The position numbers were made by a program, and so were the translations under genes. This document shows, one piece after another, positions 1-8,627 of a stretch of DNA of 64,000 nucleotides. This DNA comes from Rhizobium sp. SG_E_25_P2 (lineage in GTDB: Bacteria; Pseudomonadota; Alphaproteobacteria; Rhizobiales; Rhizobiaceae): positions 1 to 64,000 of the forward strand of contig NZ_JARXVM010000025.1 of NCBI RefSeq assembly GCF_029892285.1, read 5' to 3'. Positions within the stretch are counted from its first letter, which is position 1, and the number at the start of each line of letters is the position of its first letter. A model generated the notes under the pieces. The model was given only the letters and a program-made list of their open reading frames with translations. It did no database searches and was not told the origin of the DNA.

Positions 1-17
1 CGGCAAAAATCTGGTAA

Positions 18-94
<77 letters not shown>

Positions 95-106
95 AGAGCA
101 ATTCAT

Positions 107-139
107 AAACGCCCAGTGATAAAATCGCTGGGCGTTTTT
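107..139 (+). terminator. Rho-independent terminator of the tRNA
   Basis: A 10-bp perfect stem, AAACGCCCAG (107-116) with CTGGGCGTTT (128-137), has an 11-nt loop and runs into a T tract at 135-139. It lies 13 nt after the tRNA CCA end. From here to the IS3 end at 208 no gene is seen. Confidence 0.85.
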
Positions 140-265
140 GCGTTCCGGAAAATGCCGGCCCCAGCAGTGTAACGGAAATGGCAGCCGCCGTTTGGGCGCA
201 TCTGGCCTGCTGCCGGTTTCGTGGACATCGAGTTAAGGTGTTCCTCCTGAAACCGGAGAGCCTGC

Positions 266-556
266 ATGCAAAGACGAATATTCAGCCGCGAGTATAAGCT
301 TGAAGCGGTGAAGCTGGTCAGGGAACGTGGAGTCACTGTTGCCCAGGCGGCCCGTGACCTTGATGTCCACGAGAATGTGTTACGCAAATGGGTTCGGGAA
401 TACGGCGACGATCCCAGCCAGTCCTTTCCTGGAAAAGGCCAGATGAAGCCGGAGCAGCTTGAGATCGAGCGGCTCCGTCGTGAAGTCGCCAAGCTGAAGG
501 CGGAGCGCGATATCCTAAAAAAGGCTGCAGCCTACTTTGCCAGGGACGCGATATGA
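266..556 (+). CDS. IS3-family transposase OrfA
   Basis: A 96-residue DNA-binding subunit. An N-terminal helix-turn-helix (about residues 5-45, with FSREYKLEAVKLVRERG and the VAQAARDLDV recognition helix) is followed by a leucine-zipper-like helix (about 60-90, EIERLRREVAKLKAE). It overlaps orfB by the ATGA at 553-556, and orfB lies in the -1 frame. A slippery heptamer A AAA AAG in register with orfA occurs at 517-523, the usual IS3 signal for making the OrfAB fusion transposase by -1 frameshifting. The gene itself looks intact, but its partner orfB is broken. Confidence 0.9.
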   Translation: MQRRIFSREYKLEAVKLVRERGVTVAQAARDLDVHENVLRKWVREYGDDPSQSFPGKGQMKPEQLEIERLRREVAKLKAERDILKKAAAYFARDAI

Positions 557-1147
557 AGTTCGCGTTCATTGCAAAGCACCCTTCGATCTGGCCGGTGGCA
601 TGGCTCTGCGAAGCGCTGGGAGTTTCTCGTTCAGGTTTCCATGCCTGGCTCAATCGTTCTCGGAGCGAACACGCCCGCTATGATGAGGTTCTGCTGGACA
701 AGATCACGCAGAGCTTCAAATCCAGCGACCGCACCTATGGTGCTCGCCGCGTATGGCACGACGTGTTGGAAGAAGGGTTATCCTGTGGCCTCCATCGTAT
801 TGAGCGGCTGATGCGTTTGAATGCGCTCAGGGCCAGGCCAAGACGGCGTGGCTTGCCAAAGGATGCCGGTGACCGCGCCGTCATCATGCCGAACGTGCTG
901 GACCGTCAGTTCATGGCAGAGCGGCCGAACCAGAAATGGGTGGCCGACTTCACCTATATTTGGACCGCAGAAGGCTGGCTGTATGACGCTGCCGTCATTG
1001 ACCTGTTCTCGCGCCGTGTCGTCGGCTGGTCGATGAATGCCAACATGACGGCCCAGCGCGTCACAGATGCGCTGATCATGGCGCTCTGGCGTCGAGGAAA
1101 ATCAGATGCTCTCCTGCATCATTCCGATCAGGGCAGCCAATATACTA

Positions 1148-2194
1148 CAGCACATCGCGCCCAGACTGATTCAAGATAGCGCAATGTCGCAAATCATGAT
1201 TCTCTGTTTGCACAACGGAGATACAGATCATGGCCCGCCCTCATCCCATTGAGTTGCGTCAGCGCGTTGTTTGCTTTGTCGAACTTGGTCACAGTCATCG
1301 TGAAGCGGCGCGGATTTTTCAGGTTTCGGTGCGGTTCGTCAACGACATGGTTCTTCTTAAGGCCAGGACAGGCGATCTCTTGGCCTCACCGCAAGGTGGC
1401 TGGCGCGGCAGCAAGCTGGCTGACCATGAAAGCTTTGTGCTGGCGCGGATCGACGAGAACGGTGATCTGACCCTTGATGATCTCCGCAAGGAGCTTGCAG
1501 AGCGTGGGTTGATCATTCACCGCTCATCAATCGGGAGATTGCTGGCCCGCCATAAACGCAGCTGTAAAAAAAACGGTAGTCGCCAGCGAGCAGTTGCGGG
1601 CGGATGTCAGCCACCGCCGCGACTTCTGGATCGCCAAACGTCTTCCGGCGATTGGTCGCGAACTGCATCGCGTTGTCTTCATTGACGAAACTTCGACCAA
1701 CACCTGCATGACGAAGACTATGGGTTGGTGCCAGTGGGAGAGCGCTATTGCGGCTATGCGCCGCTGGGCCATCACCTCACCCAGACATTTATCGCCGGCC
1801 TGCGCAGCTTTGCCATGGTCGCGCCGTGGCTGGTCGATGCGCCGATGAACAAAACCCGGTTCGAATTCTATCTCGAGCATGAACTGGCGCCCACCCTGAA
1901 GAAGGCTGACGTTGTCATTCTCGACAACCTGCCGGTTCACAAGAGCCCTCGCGCCGAAGAAATCATCCGCGACCGGGGTGCCTGGATGCTGTTTCTGCCG
2001 CCCTATTCTCCCGATCTCAACCCGATCGAAATGGCCTTTTGCCAAGCTCAAGGCCCATCTCAGAAAGGCCGCAGCACGATCTATCGATGCTATCTGCGAC
2101 AGCCTCACGGATATTTGCAATATGTTCGATCCCATCGAATGCAGAAACTACTTTCGGGCCGCAGGATATGAATTCATTTGAAGGCGACACGCTG
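1148..2194 (+). mobile_element. IS630-family insertion sequence nested in IS3 orfB
   Basis: A 1047-bp element flanked by TA at 1146-1147 and TA at 2195-2196, the dinucleotide target duplication typical of IS630/Tc1-mariner elements. The ends are imperfect inverted repeats (left CAGCACATCGC, right complement CAGCGTGTCGC). Excising it with one TA copy restores the IS3 orfB reading frame, which fixes both ends to the base. Confidence 0.9.
1230..2181 (+). pseudogene. IS630-family transposase with three frameshifts
   Basis: Homology runs through three frame changes. An N-terminal HTH part (MARPHPIELRQRVV...) reads in one frame to about 1570. The catalytic D in HRVVFIDETS is in the next frame to about 1732. 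The segment with VVILDNLPVHKS and the PPYSPDLNPIE motif is back in the first frame to about 2040. The C-terminus FAKLKAHLRK...NYFRAAGYEF reads in the second frame. The breaks sit at an A8 run (1567-1574), near a CC pair (about 1729) and at a TTTT run (about 2037-2040). All DDE motifs survive, so the decay is recent, or some breaks could be sequencing errors in homopolymers. Confidence 0.85.
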
Positions 2195-2487
2195 TAGCGA
2201 ACAGTTCCAGCGCCTCATGGGAGACCACAACATCACCTGCTCGATGAGCCGCTCTGGAAATGTCTGGGACAATGCGGCGATGGAGAGCTTCTTCTCATCA
2301 CTGAAAACGGAGAGAACAGCACGAAAGGTTTATCGCACGAGGAATGACGCAAAATCGGATGTCTTCGATTACATAGAGCGCTTCTACAATCCGAAGCGCC
2401 GCCACTCGACACTGGGCTATCTCAGCCCCAATGACTTTGAAACCAAGGTGGGATTAGCTTAACCTCGCGTCCGATAAACCGGCAGCA

Positions 2488-3001
2488 GATCAGGGCTTCG
2501 TTTATGTGGCCTTCGTCATCGATGCCTTCGCCCGCCGCATCGTCGGCTGGCGGGCGAGCCGGACGGTGCATGCGGGTTTTGTCCTAGACGCTCTGGACCA
2601 GGCACTTCATGACCGGCGGCCCGTCCATCGCGGCGGGCTCATTCACCATTCCGGCAGGGGCGTCCAATATCTCGATCAAGTATTCCGAGCGGCTGGCGGC
2701 GGCAGGCATAGAGCCGTCGGTCGGCAGCGTTGGCAATTCCTATGACAACGCTCTCGCCGAAACGATCAACGGCCTTTACAAGGCAGAGGTCATCCATCGA
2801 CGAGGACCATGGCGCAACTTCGAAGCTGTAGAGTTCGCCCCACTCGAATGGGTGGACTGGTTCAACAACCGCCGACTTCTGGAGCCCATCGGAAACATTC
2901 CGCCCGCCGAGGCCGAACAACGCTACTACGCCATGCTGGACGTGCCAGCCATGGCGGCATAACTTAAACCAAACGGTCTCCGGCAAACCCGGGGCGGTTC
3001 A
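2488..3001 (+). pseudogene. Remnant of a second IS3-family element (orfB 3' half and right end)
   Basis: The sequence picks up mid-orfB at DQGFVYVAFVIDAFARRIVG (first catalytic Asp). A frameshift near 2672 moves the frame to YSERLAAAGIEPSVGSVGNS, with the last acidic residue in NALAETINGL, ending at 2962. The second catalytic Asp is lost: IHHSGRGVQY replaces the usual HHSDRG. The right terminal repeat follows, ending ...GGGGCGGTTCA at 3001. Its 5' half is missing because the first IS3 element replaced everything upstream. Confidence 0.8.
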
Positions 3002-3131
3002 GACCGCTACATCGATGGCTTCTACAATCCCGTCCGGCGGCACTCGGCGCTTGACTACCTAAGCCCCGCACAGTTTGAGAGACTGGCCGCTTGATCTGAA
3101 AATGCCTCTCCACTTTTCCGATGCAAGTCCA
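3002..3131 (+). pseudogene. Remnant of a third IS3-family element (orfB C-terminus)
   Basis: From 3005 to 3094 the sequence encodes RYIDGFYNPVRRHSALDYLS followed by PAQFERLAA and a stop, the standard IS3 OrfB C-terminus. The right terminal region after the stop seems to end near CAAGTCCA (3131). It begins exactly where the right end of the second IS3 relic stops, so the second element had probably inserted into this one. Confidence 0.7.
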
Positions 3132-3174
3132 TCCGAGCTCGGGTTGGTATGGAACACACCTGTCACTCCTGCAG

Positions 3175-4077
3175 TCATTCAGGTACGTTGAACGAGCGAC
3201 GGAAATAGGCTCGCACAGCTTCCATGGCGGGGCTGAATTCGGCGCTCCGCTTCCAAGCCAAGCCGACATCCATAGAGGGGATCGGATCGGTAAGTGAGAT
3301 CGTTTCGATCCGTCTGCCTTCAAGGGACCACGGACGGTGCACCATATCCGAGAGGATTGCGACACCCTGTCCATTCGCCACGAGCGAGCGTACGGCCTCT
3401 ACCGATGACGTACGAAGCGTGATTTTTGGGAGATAGGGCGTCTGGCTCCAGTATTTCATCGAGCTGTGCGAGGCCTCATCCACGGTCAGCATGATATAGT
3501 CTTCCTCAGCGACGTCCTTGAGGCCGATCTTGCTTTCGCTCAGCAATCGGTGGCGCGCCGGCACCCAGAGGCGTCGCTGTGAACTCAGGAGTTTTTCGGC
3601 AACGAGTTCCGGGTTGAGGATGTTGGAGGTCAGCATCACCGCAATATCGTAGCGATTGGCCAGCAGTCCTTCCTCGACCGATTCCCGGTTCATCTCGAAG
3701 AGCTGGATCGAAAGGCCGGGGAACTGGCGTTTCATCCGCTCGATATGAAAGGGCAGGAAATAGCCGATGACGGTATAGGTCGCCGCGATGCTGAGCGTGC
3801 CGGTGACCTCTTCCGAAACGAGGCTGAGCTGTGTCGCCTCCTCGACCTTCTGCAGGATCTCATAGGCTTGGGACAGAAACCGCCGACCGGCGCCGGTCAG
3901 GTCCATGCCATGCGGCGTGCGCTCAAAAAGAGCAGCGCCAATCGTCTCTTCCAGATCCTTGATCGCGGTTGTCACCGCCGATTGGGAAATTGCCAGGTTG
4001 ATGGCGGCCTGGGACACCTGGCCTGCTTCTGCCGTTGCGACGAAGTAGCGAATTTGGCGAAGGCTGAGCGACATCAC
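3175..4077 (-). CDS. LysR-family transcriptional regulator
   Basis: 300 residues, normal LysR length. A winged helix-turn-helix fills about residues 1-62 (SLRQIRYFVATAEAGQVSQA, then the recognition helix in AISQSAVTTAIKDLEETIGA), followed by a linker helix and a periplasmic-binding-protein-like effector domain (about 90-295). It is divergent from pxpA with about 280 bp between starts. By the usual LysR logic it should regulate the pxpA-to-permease operon at 4356-12321 in response to the substrate. It lies next to the IS relics at its 3' side but is intact. Confidence 0.93.
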   Translation of the reverse strand: MMSLSLRQIRYFVATAEAGQVSQAAINLAISQSAVTTAIKDLEETIGAALFERTPHGMDLTGAGRRFLSQAYEILQKVEEATQLSLVSEEVTGTLSIAATYTVIGYFLPFHIERMKRQFPGLSIQLFEMNRESVEEGLLANRYDIAVMLTSNILNPELVAEKLLSSQRRLWVPARHRLLSESKIGLKDVAEEDYIMLTVDEASHSSMKYWSQTPYLPKITLRTSSVEAVRSLVANGQGVAILSDMVHRPWSLEGRRIETISLTDPIPSMDVGLAWKRSAEFSPAMEAVRAYFRRSFNVPE

Positions 4078-4100
4078 TGTTCCAATCTGTTTCGTGGATA

Positions 4101-4244
4101 TCCGATATTGGAAAATCAGATGAATATTCCAAAAAATTGAATTTCATCACCGCGCAACCAAGAAGAACTATCGCCAAATGCTTAATTTCAGGGGGGATTC
4201 GGCTTTAGAGATCGATCGCGTTGTCTTCTGAATTTCCGATATTG
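4101..4244. promoter_or_regulatory. Divergent LysR/pxpA control region with a repeated decamer
   Basis: The AT-rich spacer between the LysR gene and pxpA carries the decamer TCCGATATTG twice, at 4101-4110 and 4235-4244, 134 bp apart in the same orientation. The first copy sits in an inverted-repeat-like stretch (TATTGGAAAATCAGATGAATATTCC region, 4106-4130). These are reasonable candidate LysR binding sites, one near each promoter, but no -35/-10 pair is convincing. Confidence 0.35.
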
Positions 4245-4355
4245 TCCTTCTGAAAATAGAATTTTTCAAATGAATTGATTCTTCCTACCATTTTATGACC
4301 AAAACAAAAGCGCCTCCAGAAGATGCGCAATAAATAGGCAACACAGGAACGAAAC

Positions 4356-5132
4356 GTGGCACTCGAAGTCGTGGACATCAATTGCGATATGGGCGAAGCC
4401 TTTGGTCGCTGGCGCGTCGGGGATACGGACGACGATGTGCTGATGGGTTTGATCAGCTCCGCCAATATTGCGACCGGTTTTCATGCCGGCGACCCCAATC
4501 TGATGGACCATACGGTGCGCACTGCGGTTCAGCATGGCGTCGGGATCGGCGCCCATCCCGGCTATGACGATCTGCAGGGTTTCGGTCGTCGCAAGATCAA
4601 TGGCACGGCCCGCGAACTGGTCAACGACATGGTCTATCAGGTCGGCGCCCTGCGCGAATTTGCACGACGCCACGGTGCCAGCCTCCAGCATGTGAAGCCA
4701 CATGGTGCGCTCTACATGGAGATGGCGATCAATCCCGAACTGGCGCAGATCTTCGTCCAGTATATGCGCACAGTCGCACCCAATGCCTATGTGCTGTGCA
4801 TGGCAGGGTCTGCAACAGAAAGGGCAGCGATCGAGGCCGGCCAGCCCGTCGTGCGCGAATTCTATGCCGACCGGGATTATGACGAGAACGGATCGATTGT
4901 CTTTACCCGCGATGTCGGTCGCCCGGATGCTGCCGTGATCGCCCGCAAGGTGGTGCGCGCCTGCACACATGGCACCGTAACGACCGTGACTGGCAAGGAC
5001 ATCGACATCCCCTTTGAAAGCGTCTGTTTCCATTCCGACACGCTCGGCGCACTCGATATCGTCCGCCAGATGCGTGAGGCGCTGGTCGCGGAAGGCATTC
5101 GCATCGCGCCCCTGTCCGAAATCATCAAGTAA
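4356..5132 (+). CDS. pxpA: 5-oxoprolinase subunit A-like protein (LamB/YcsF family)
   Basis: 258 residues, the full family length. LamB/YcsF proteins are TIM-barrel-like hydrolases; PxpA with PxpB and PxpC opens 5-oxoproline using ATP. Family motifs are present: [11 protein letters not shown] at residues 7-17, [13 protein letters not shown] near 35, GAHPGYDD near 68, [10 protein letters not shown] near 111 and [12 protein letters not shown] near 169. Two positions depart from the usual pattern: the Asn after GALY is Met, and the late HGD motif reads HSD (CFHSDT). It starts at GTG 4356 after AGGAA. It opens an operon that also encodes a biotin carrier and biotin carboxylase, so the substrate may be an amide or lactam other than 5-oxoproline. 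Confidence 0.9.
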   Translation: MALEVVDINCDMGEAFGRWRVGDTDDDVLMGLISSANIATGFHAGDPNLMDHTVRTAVQHGVGIGAHPGYDDLQGFGRRKINGTARELVNDMVYQVGALREFARRHGASLQHVKPHGALYMEMAINPELAQIFVQYMRTVAPNAYVLCMAGSATERAAIEAGQPVVREFYADRDYDENGSIVFTRDVGRPDAAVIARKVVRACTHGTVTTVTGKDIDIPFESVCFHSDTLGALDIVRQMREALVAEGIRIAPLSEIIK

Positions 5133-5144
5133 CCGGAGACAAAG

Positions 5145-5387
5145 ATGAGCAAGCTTGAGATCAGATCGCCACTTCCCGGCACCTTCTACCGTAAGCCGTC
5201 TCCGGATGCCGCTGAGTTCAAGGCCGATGGCGAAGCCGTCGCCGTTGGCGATGTGATCGGCCTCATCGAGGTGATGAAGACGTTTCACGAGATCCGCGCC
5301 GATATCGCCGGTGCAGCCGTCGTCTTCATCGCCGAAGACAACGAACCGATCATGGCGGGCCAGGTGATTGCCGAGGTCGAGGCATGA
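5145..5387 (+). CDS. Biotin carboxyl carrier protein
   Basis: An 80-residue single biotinyl-lipoyl domain. The biotin attachment motif EVMKTF is at about residues 43-48 with Lys46 as the acceptor, in the beta-hairpin position expected for the fold. It has no long N-terminal linker, unlike AccB of fatty acid synthesis (about 150 residues), so it is a dedicated carrier. It starts 12 bp after pxpA and overlaps the biotin carboxylase gene by 4 bp. In this operon it should shuttle carboxylate from the carboxylase to the PxpB/PxpC-like carboxyltransferase. Confidence 0.9.
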   Translation: MSKLEIRSPLPGTFYRKPSPDAAEFKADGEAVAVGDVIGLIEVMKTFHEIRADIAGAAVVFIAEDNEPIMAGQVIAEVEA

Positions 5388-6766
5388 CCATCCGCTCGAT
5401 CCTTGTCGCCAACAGGGGTGAAATCGCCGTCAGGATCATCCGGGCCGCCAAGGCCCTCGGCATCCGCAGCGTGCAGGTCTACTCCGCCGCCGACCGGGAC
5501 ATGCTGGCGGTGAAGATGGCCGATGCCTCGGTCGAGATCGGGCCGCCGTCTGCCGCCAAGTCCTATCTCAACATAGCAGCCGTGATGAAGGCGGCTATAG
5601 AGACAGGCGTCGATGCGGTTCATCCGGGCTATGGCTTCCTCTCGGAAAACGCAGCTTTCGCGCAAGCGGTGGTGGATGCGGGCCTCATTTTCATCGGGCC
5701 GAGTGCGGACGCCATCCGGCTGCTCGGTGATAAGGTCGAGGCCCGCAAGGTCGCCAAGAAGGCCGGTGTGCCCACAGTGCCGGGATCGGAGGGTCGCATC
5801 GACGATCTCGATGCCGCCCGCGCTGTTGTCGTCGGGATCGGTTTCCCGGTGATGATCAAGGCGGCAGCCGGTGGTGGTGGTCGCGGTATCCGCATTGCCG
5901 AGACCATGGAGGATTTCGAACGCCATTTCCCCCAGGCCTCCGCAGAGGCGCTCGCAGCCTTTGGTGACGGCGGACTTTATGTCGAAAAGGTCATTACGCG
6001 CGCCAGGCATGTCGAGGTTCAGGTACTCGGTGACGGCACCGATGCGGTTCACTGCTTCGAACGCGAGTGCTCGCTGCAGCGTCGCCGGCAGAAGGTCTGG
6101 GAAGAGGCGCCCGCCTTCCGCCTGCCGGATGCCGTGCGCGCAAAACTCTGCGCCAGTGCGGTCGCGCTTGCCCGCGAGGTCCAATATCGGGGCGCCGGCA
6201 CTGTCGAATATCTCTATGACGAGGCGAGCGGCGAATTCTATTTCATCGAGGTCAATACCCGTATCCAGGTCGAGCATCCGGTAACCGAAATGGTGACGGG
6301 CATCGATCTCGTGCAGGAAATGATCCGCATTGCAGGCGGCGCTCGGCTTTCTGTCCGTCAGGACGAGATCAAGGTCCAGGGACATGCCATCGAATGCCGC
6401 ATCAATGCCGAGGATCCGGCGCGCGGCTTCCTGCCGGCGCCCGGCACGATCGAGGCGCTGACGGTTCCGGAAGGCGAGGGCATCCGCTTCGACACCATGC
6501 TCTATGCCGGCTATCAGGTGCCGCCCTTCTATGACTCGCTGCTCGGCAAGCTGATTGTCTGGGGCGAGACCCGCGAAAGCTGCATCGCCCGCCTGAGCGA
6601 GGCGCTTCAGACCCTGGAGATCAAGGGGCTCGCCACGACCATCCCGTTGCACCAGGCGCTGGCCGCTGACCCCGCCGTCGCCTCTGGCGATGTCCACACC
6701 CGGTTCCTCGAACCCTGGCTGGACACCGCGTTCCAGACGGCTGTTCCACCAAAGGAGGTTGCGTGA
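5384..6766 (+). CDS. Biotin carboxylase (AccC-type)
   Basis: 460 residues, the size of AccC. It carboxylates biotin with ATP and bicarbonate. An N-terminal pre-ATP-grasp domain starts IRSILVANRGEIAVRIIRAA. The ATP-grasp domain has the glycine-rich loop KAAAGGGGRGIR near residue 159. HCFERECSLQRRRQKV lies near 221 and the catalytic stretch FIEVNTRIQVEHPVTEM near 285. The C-terminal BC domain is complete. It is translationally coupled by 4-bp overlaps to the carrier upstream and to the PxpB-like gene downstream, which argues against a role in fatty acid synthesis and for a dedicated carboxylase with PxpB/C. Confidence 0.93.
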   Translation: MTIRSILVANRGEIAVRIIRAAKALGIRSVQVYSAADRDMLAVKMADASVEIGPPSAAKSYLNIAAVMKAAIETGVDAVHPGYGFLSENAAFAQAVVDAGLIFIGPSADAIRLLGDKVEARKVAKKAGVPTVPGSEGRIDDLDAARAVVVGIGFPVMIKAAAGGGGRGIRIAETMEDFERHFPQASAEALAAFGDGGLYVEKVITRARHVEVQVLGDGTDAVHCFERECSLQRRRQKVWEEAPAFRLPDAVRAKLCASAVALAREVQYRGAGTVEYLYDEASGEFYFIEVNTRIQVEHPVTEMVTGIDLVQEMIRIAGGARLSVRQDEIKVQGHAIECRINAEDPARGFLPAPGTIEALTVPEGEGIRFDTMLYAGYQVPPFYDSLLGKLIVWGETRESCIARLSEALQTLEIKGLATTIPLHQALAADPAVASGDVHTRFLEPWLDTAFQTAVPPKEVA

Positions 6767-7641
6767 TGCCCATGCGATATACATTCGGCGGCGACGAACA
6801 CCTGTTCGTCGAATGCTCGGACGAAATGTCCCTCGATGCCTTCTTCAATTCGATGTCGATGACCAGCGGCATCCGGCAGGCCGGCATCAAGGGCATTACC
6901 GAAATCTGCCCGGCCAATGCCTCCTTCCAGATCAAGTTTGATCCCGACGTCATTCATCCCAACGACATTTTGAAGGAAGTGCAGGCGATCGAGCTTGCGG
7001 CGGCGAAGGCTGAGCCTGTGATCTCCACCCGCATCGTCGAAATCCCGGTCTTCTACAACGATCCCTGGACCCATGAGACATTGATGCGTTTTCGCGAGCG
7101 CCACCAGGACCCGGCTGGAACCGATCTCGACTATGCAGCCAGGATCAACAATTACGGCTCGGTCGATGATTTCATCAAGGCCCATGCCGGTTCGCCCTGG
7201 TTCGTCTCGATGGTCGGATTCGTGTCCGGCCTGCCTTTCATGTACCAGATGGTCGAGCGCCAGCGGCAGATCGAAGTGCCGAAATACCTGCGCCCGCGCA
7301 CCGATACGCCGCGCCTGACCATCGGCCATGGCGGCTGCTTCGGCTGCATTTATTCGGTGCGTGGTGCTGGCGGCTACCAGATGTTCGGCATCACGCCGAT
7401 GCCGATCTACGACCCGACCCAGACGACGTCCTATCTGAAGGACTTCATGGTCTTCTTCCGCCCCGGCGACATCGTCAAGTTCAAGCCGGTGGATCGCGAT
7501 GGATACGACCAGGCGGTGGAAGACGTCGACAAGGGCCGTTTCTCCCCGCCGATCCGCGAGGTGAAGTTCGACCTTACCGAATTCGGCAAGGACATCGACG
7601 GCTACAACGCAAAGCTGGAGGGCATTCTCCATGGCTATTAA
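6763..7641 (+). CDS. PxpB/KipI-like carboxyltransferase subunit (AHS1 domain)
   Basis: 292 residues, about 70 more than E. coli PxpB. The first 80 residues form the usual N-terminal KipI domain (FGGDEHLFVECSDEMSLDAF) and the rest is a cyclophilin-like AHS1 domain. Conserved blocks are divergent: FVSGLPFMYQM stands where most KipI proteins have an APGFPYL block, and GHGGCFGCIYSVRGAGGYQM replaces the usual serine/glycine region. In urea carboxylase the AHS1 and AHS2 halves together form the carboxyltransferase. The divergence, with the biotin genes next door, suggests a biotin-dependent relative of PxpB. It overlaps pxpC by 11 bp. Confidence 0.82.
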   Translation: MMPMRYTFGGDEHLFVECSDEMSLDAFFNSMSMTSGIRQAGIKGITEICPANASFQIKFDPDVIHPNDILKEVQAIELAAAKAEPVISTRIVEIPVFYNDPWTHETLMRFRERHQDPAGTDLDYAARINNYGSVDDFIKAHAGSPWFVSMVGFVSGLPFMYQMVERQRQIEVPKYLRPRTDTPRLTIGHGGCFGCIYSVRGAGGYQMFGITPMPIYDPTQTTSYLKDFMVFFRPGDIVKFKPVDRDGYDQAVEDVDKGRFSPPIREVKFDLTEFGKDIDGYNAKLEGILHGY

Positions 7642-8599
7642 GGTTCTCCATCCGGGTCTTGCCACCTCCATCCAGGACCTCGGTCGCCCGGGTTATTTCC
7701 ACCTCGGCATCCCGCTCGGCGGCGCCATGGATCGGCTGGCGCTGAAGGCTGCCAATCTGCTTGTCGGCAATGACGAGGGGGCTGCCGGCCTCGAAGCCGT
7801 CTTCATCGGACCGAAGCTCGAGTTTGAAACGGATGCCATGGTCGCCGTCACCGGCGCCGAAATGCCGATCAAGGTCGATGGCGAGGAAAAGCCCGGCTGG
7901 ACGGCCTTCAAGGTCAAGGCAGGCCAGGTGCTGACCTTCGATTACCTGAAGACCGGCGCTCGCATCTATATCGCTATATCAGGCGGTATCGACGTGCCGC
8001 TCGCACTCGGTTCCCGCTCGACCTATGCCATCGGCGCGCTCGGCGGCCTGAACGGTCGACCGCTCGCGGCAGGCGATGATCTGCCCGTGGGGCAAGCGCG
8101 GAACGCTGTCGAAGGAAAGTCCATTCCGGAAGTCCTGCGTCGCAGGCCCGGAATGCCGGCCGAACTGCGCGTCCTGCCGGGTCTCTACTGGCATCGCATC
8201 ACCGAGGAAGCGGGCCGGAACTTCTTCGAGGACACCTGGAAGGTGGCGCCAGAGGCCGATCGGATGGGCTACCGCTTCCGGGGTGGTCGCAAGCTCGATT
8301 TCGTCGATCGCACGCCGCCCTTCGGCGCAGGCTCCGATCCCTCGAACATCGTCGACAGCTGCTATCCCTATGGCTCGATCCAGGTGCCGGGCGGAACCGA
8401 GCCCATCATTCTGCACCGCGATGCCGTCTCCGGCGGCGGCTATTTCATGCTCGGCACGGTGATTTCCGCTGACATGGATCTGATCGGCCAATTGCAGCCG
8501 CATACACCCACTCGCTTCGTCAAGGTCGACATGGAAACCGCCCTGACGGCGCGCAAGGACCGCACCGCGCTGATCGACCAGATCCGCGCACTCTTCTGA
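7631..8599 (+). CDS. PxpC/KipA-like carboxyltransferase subunit (AHS2 domain)
   Basis: 322 residues, full length for KipA/PxpC. Typical blocks are VLHPGLATSIQDLGRPGYFH at the N-terminus, PLGGAMDRLALKAANLLVGN near residue 29, VAVTGAEM near 75 and the ISGGIDVPLALGSRST block near 116. This is the partner of the PxpB-like protein. The AHS1-AHS2 pair is homologous to the carboxyltransferase domain of urea carboxylase, so with the carrier and biotin carboxylase all catalytic parts of a urea-carboxylase-like enzyme are present as separate chains. It is the last enzyme gene before the transporter. Confidence 0.87.
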   Translation: MAIKVLHPGLATSIQDLGRPGYFHLGIPLGGAMDRLALKAANLLVGNDEGAAGLEAVFIGPKLEFETDAMVAVTGAEMPIKVDGEEKPGWTAFKVKAGQVLTFDYLKTGARIYIAISGGIDVPLALGSRSTYAIGALGGLNGRPLAAGDDLPVGQARNAVEGKSIPEVLRRRPGMPAELRVLPGLYWHRITEEAGRNFFEDTWKVAPEADRMGYRFRGGRKLDFVDRTPPFGAGSDPSNIVDSCYPYGSIQVPGGTEPIILHRDAVSGGGYFMLGTVISADMDLIGQLQPHTPTRFVKVDMETALTARKDRTALIDQIRALF

Positions 8600-8627
8600 T
8601 CATCAATAACCAATAAGGGGAACGATC

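Larger units (their letters stand above)
553..2462 (+). pseudogene. IS3-family transposase OrfB, split by an IS630 insertion
   Basis: The DDE integrase-type catalytic subunit. The first part (553-1147) holds the HTH_21 region and the rve core with first Asp in WVADFTYIW and second in HHSDQGSQYT. The reading stops shortly into the inserted element, at 1177-1179. The remainder resumes at 2197 with SEQFQRLMGDHNITCSMS and carries the third acidic residue in AMESFFSSLK and the C-terminal RRHSTLGYLSP motif, ending at 2462. Joining 1147 to 2197 restores a continuous frame (...QYT-SEQF...), so the loss of function is entirely due to the IS630 insertion. Confidence 0.9.
208..2487 (+). mobile_element. 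IS3-family insertion sequence, interrupted by an IS630 element
   Basis: Terminal inverted repeats are visible: left 208-237 starts TGCTGCCGGTTT, and the right end 2458-2487 is its imperfect complement, ending AAACCGGCAGCA. This gives the TG...CA ends usual for IS3. Inside are orfA (266-556) and orfB (553 onward). Removing the 1047-bp insert and one TA copy gives about 1.23 kb, normal for IS3. The flanks show no matching target duplication, and the right flank continues straight into the 3' half of another IS3 orfB, so this copy probably jumped into an older element whose left half was later lost. Confidence 0.85.

Noticed and set aside
5285-6784. Long reverse-strand open frame opposite the biotin carboxylase
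   Set aside because: A shadow frame of high-GC coding DNA; the plus strand encodes an unmistakable biotin carboxylase.
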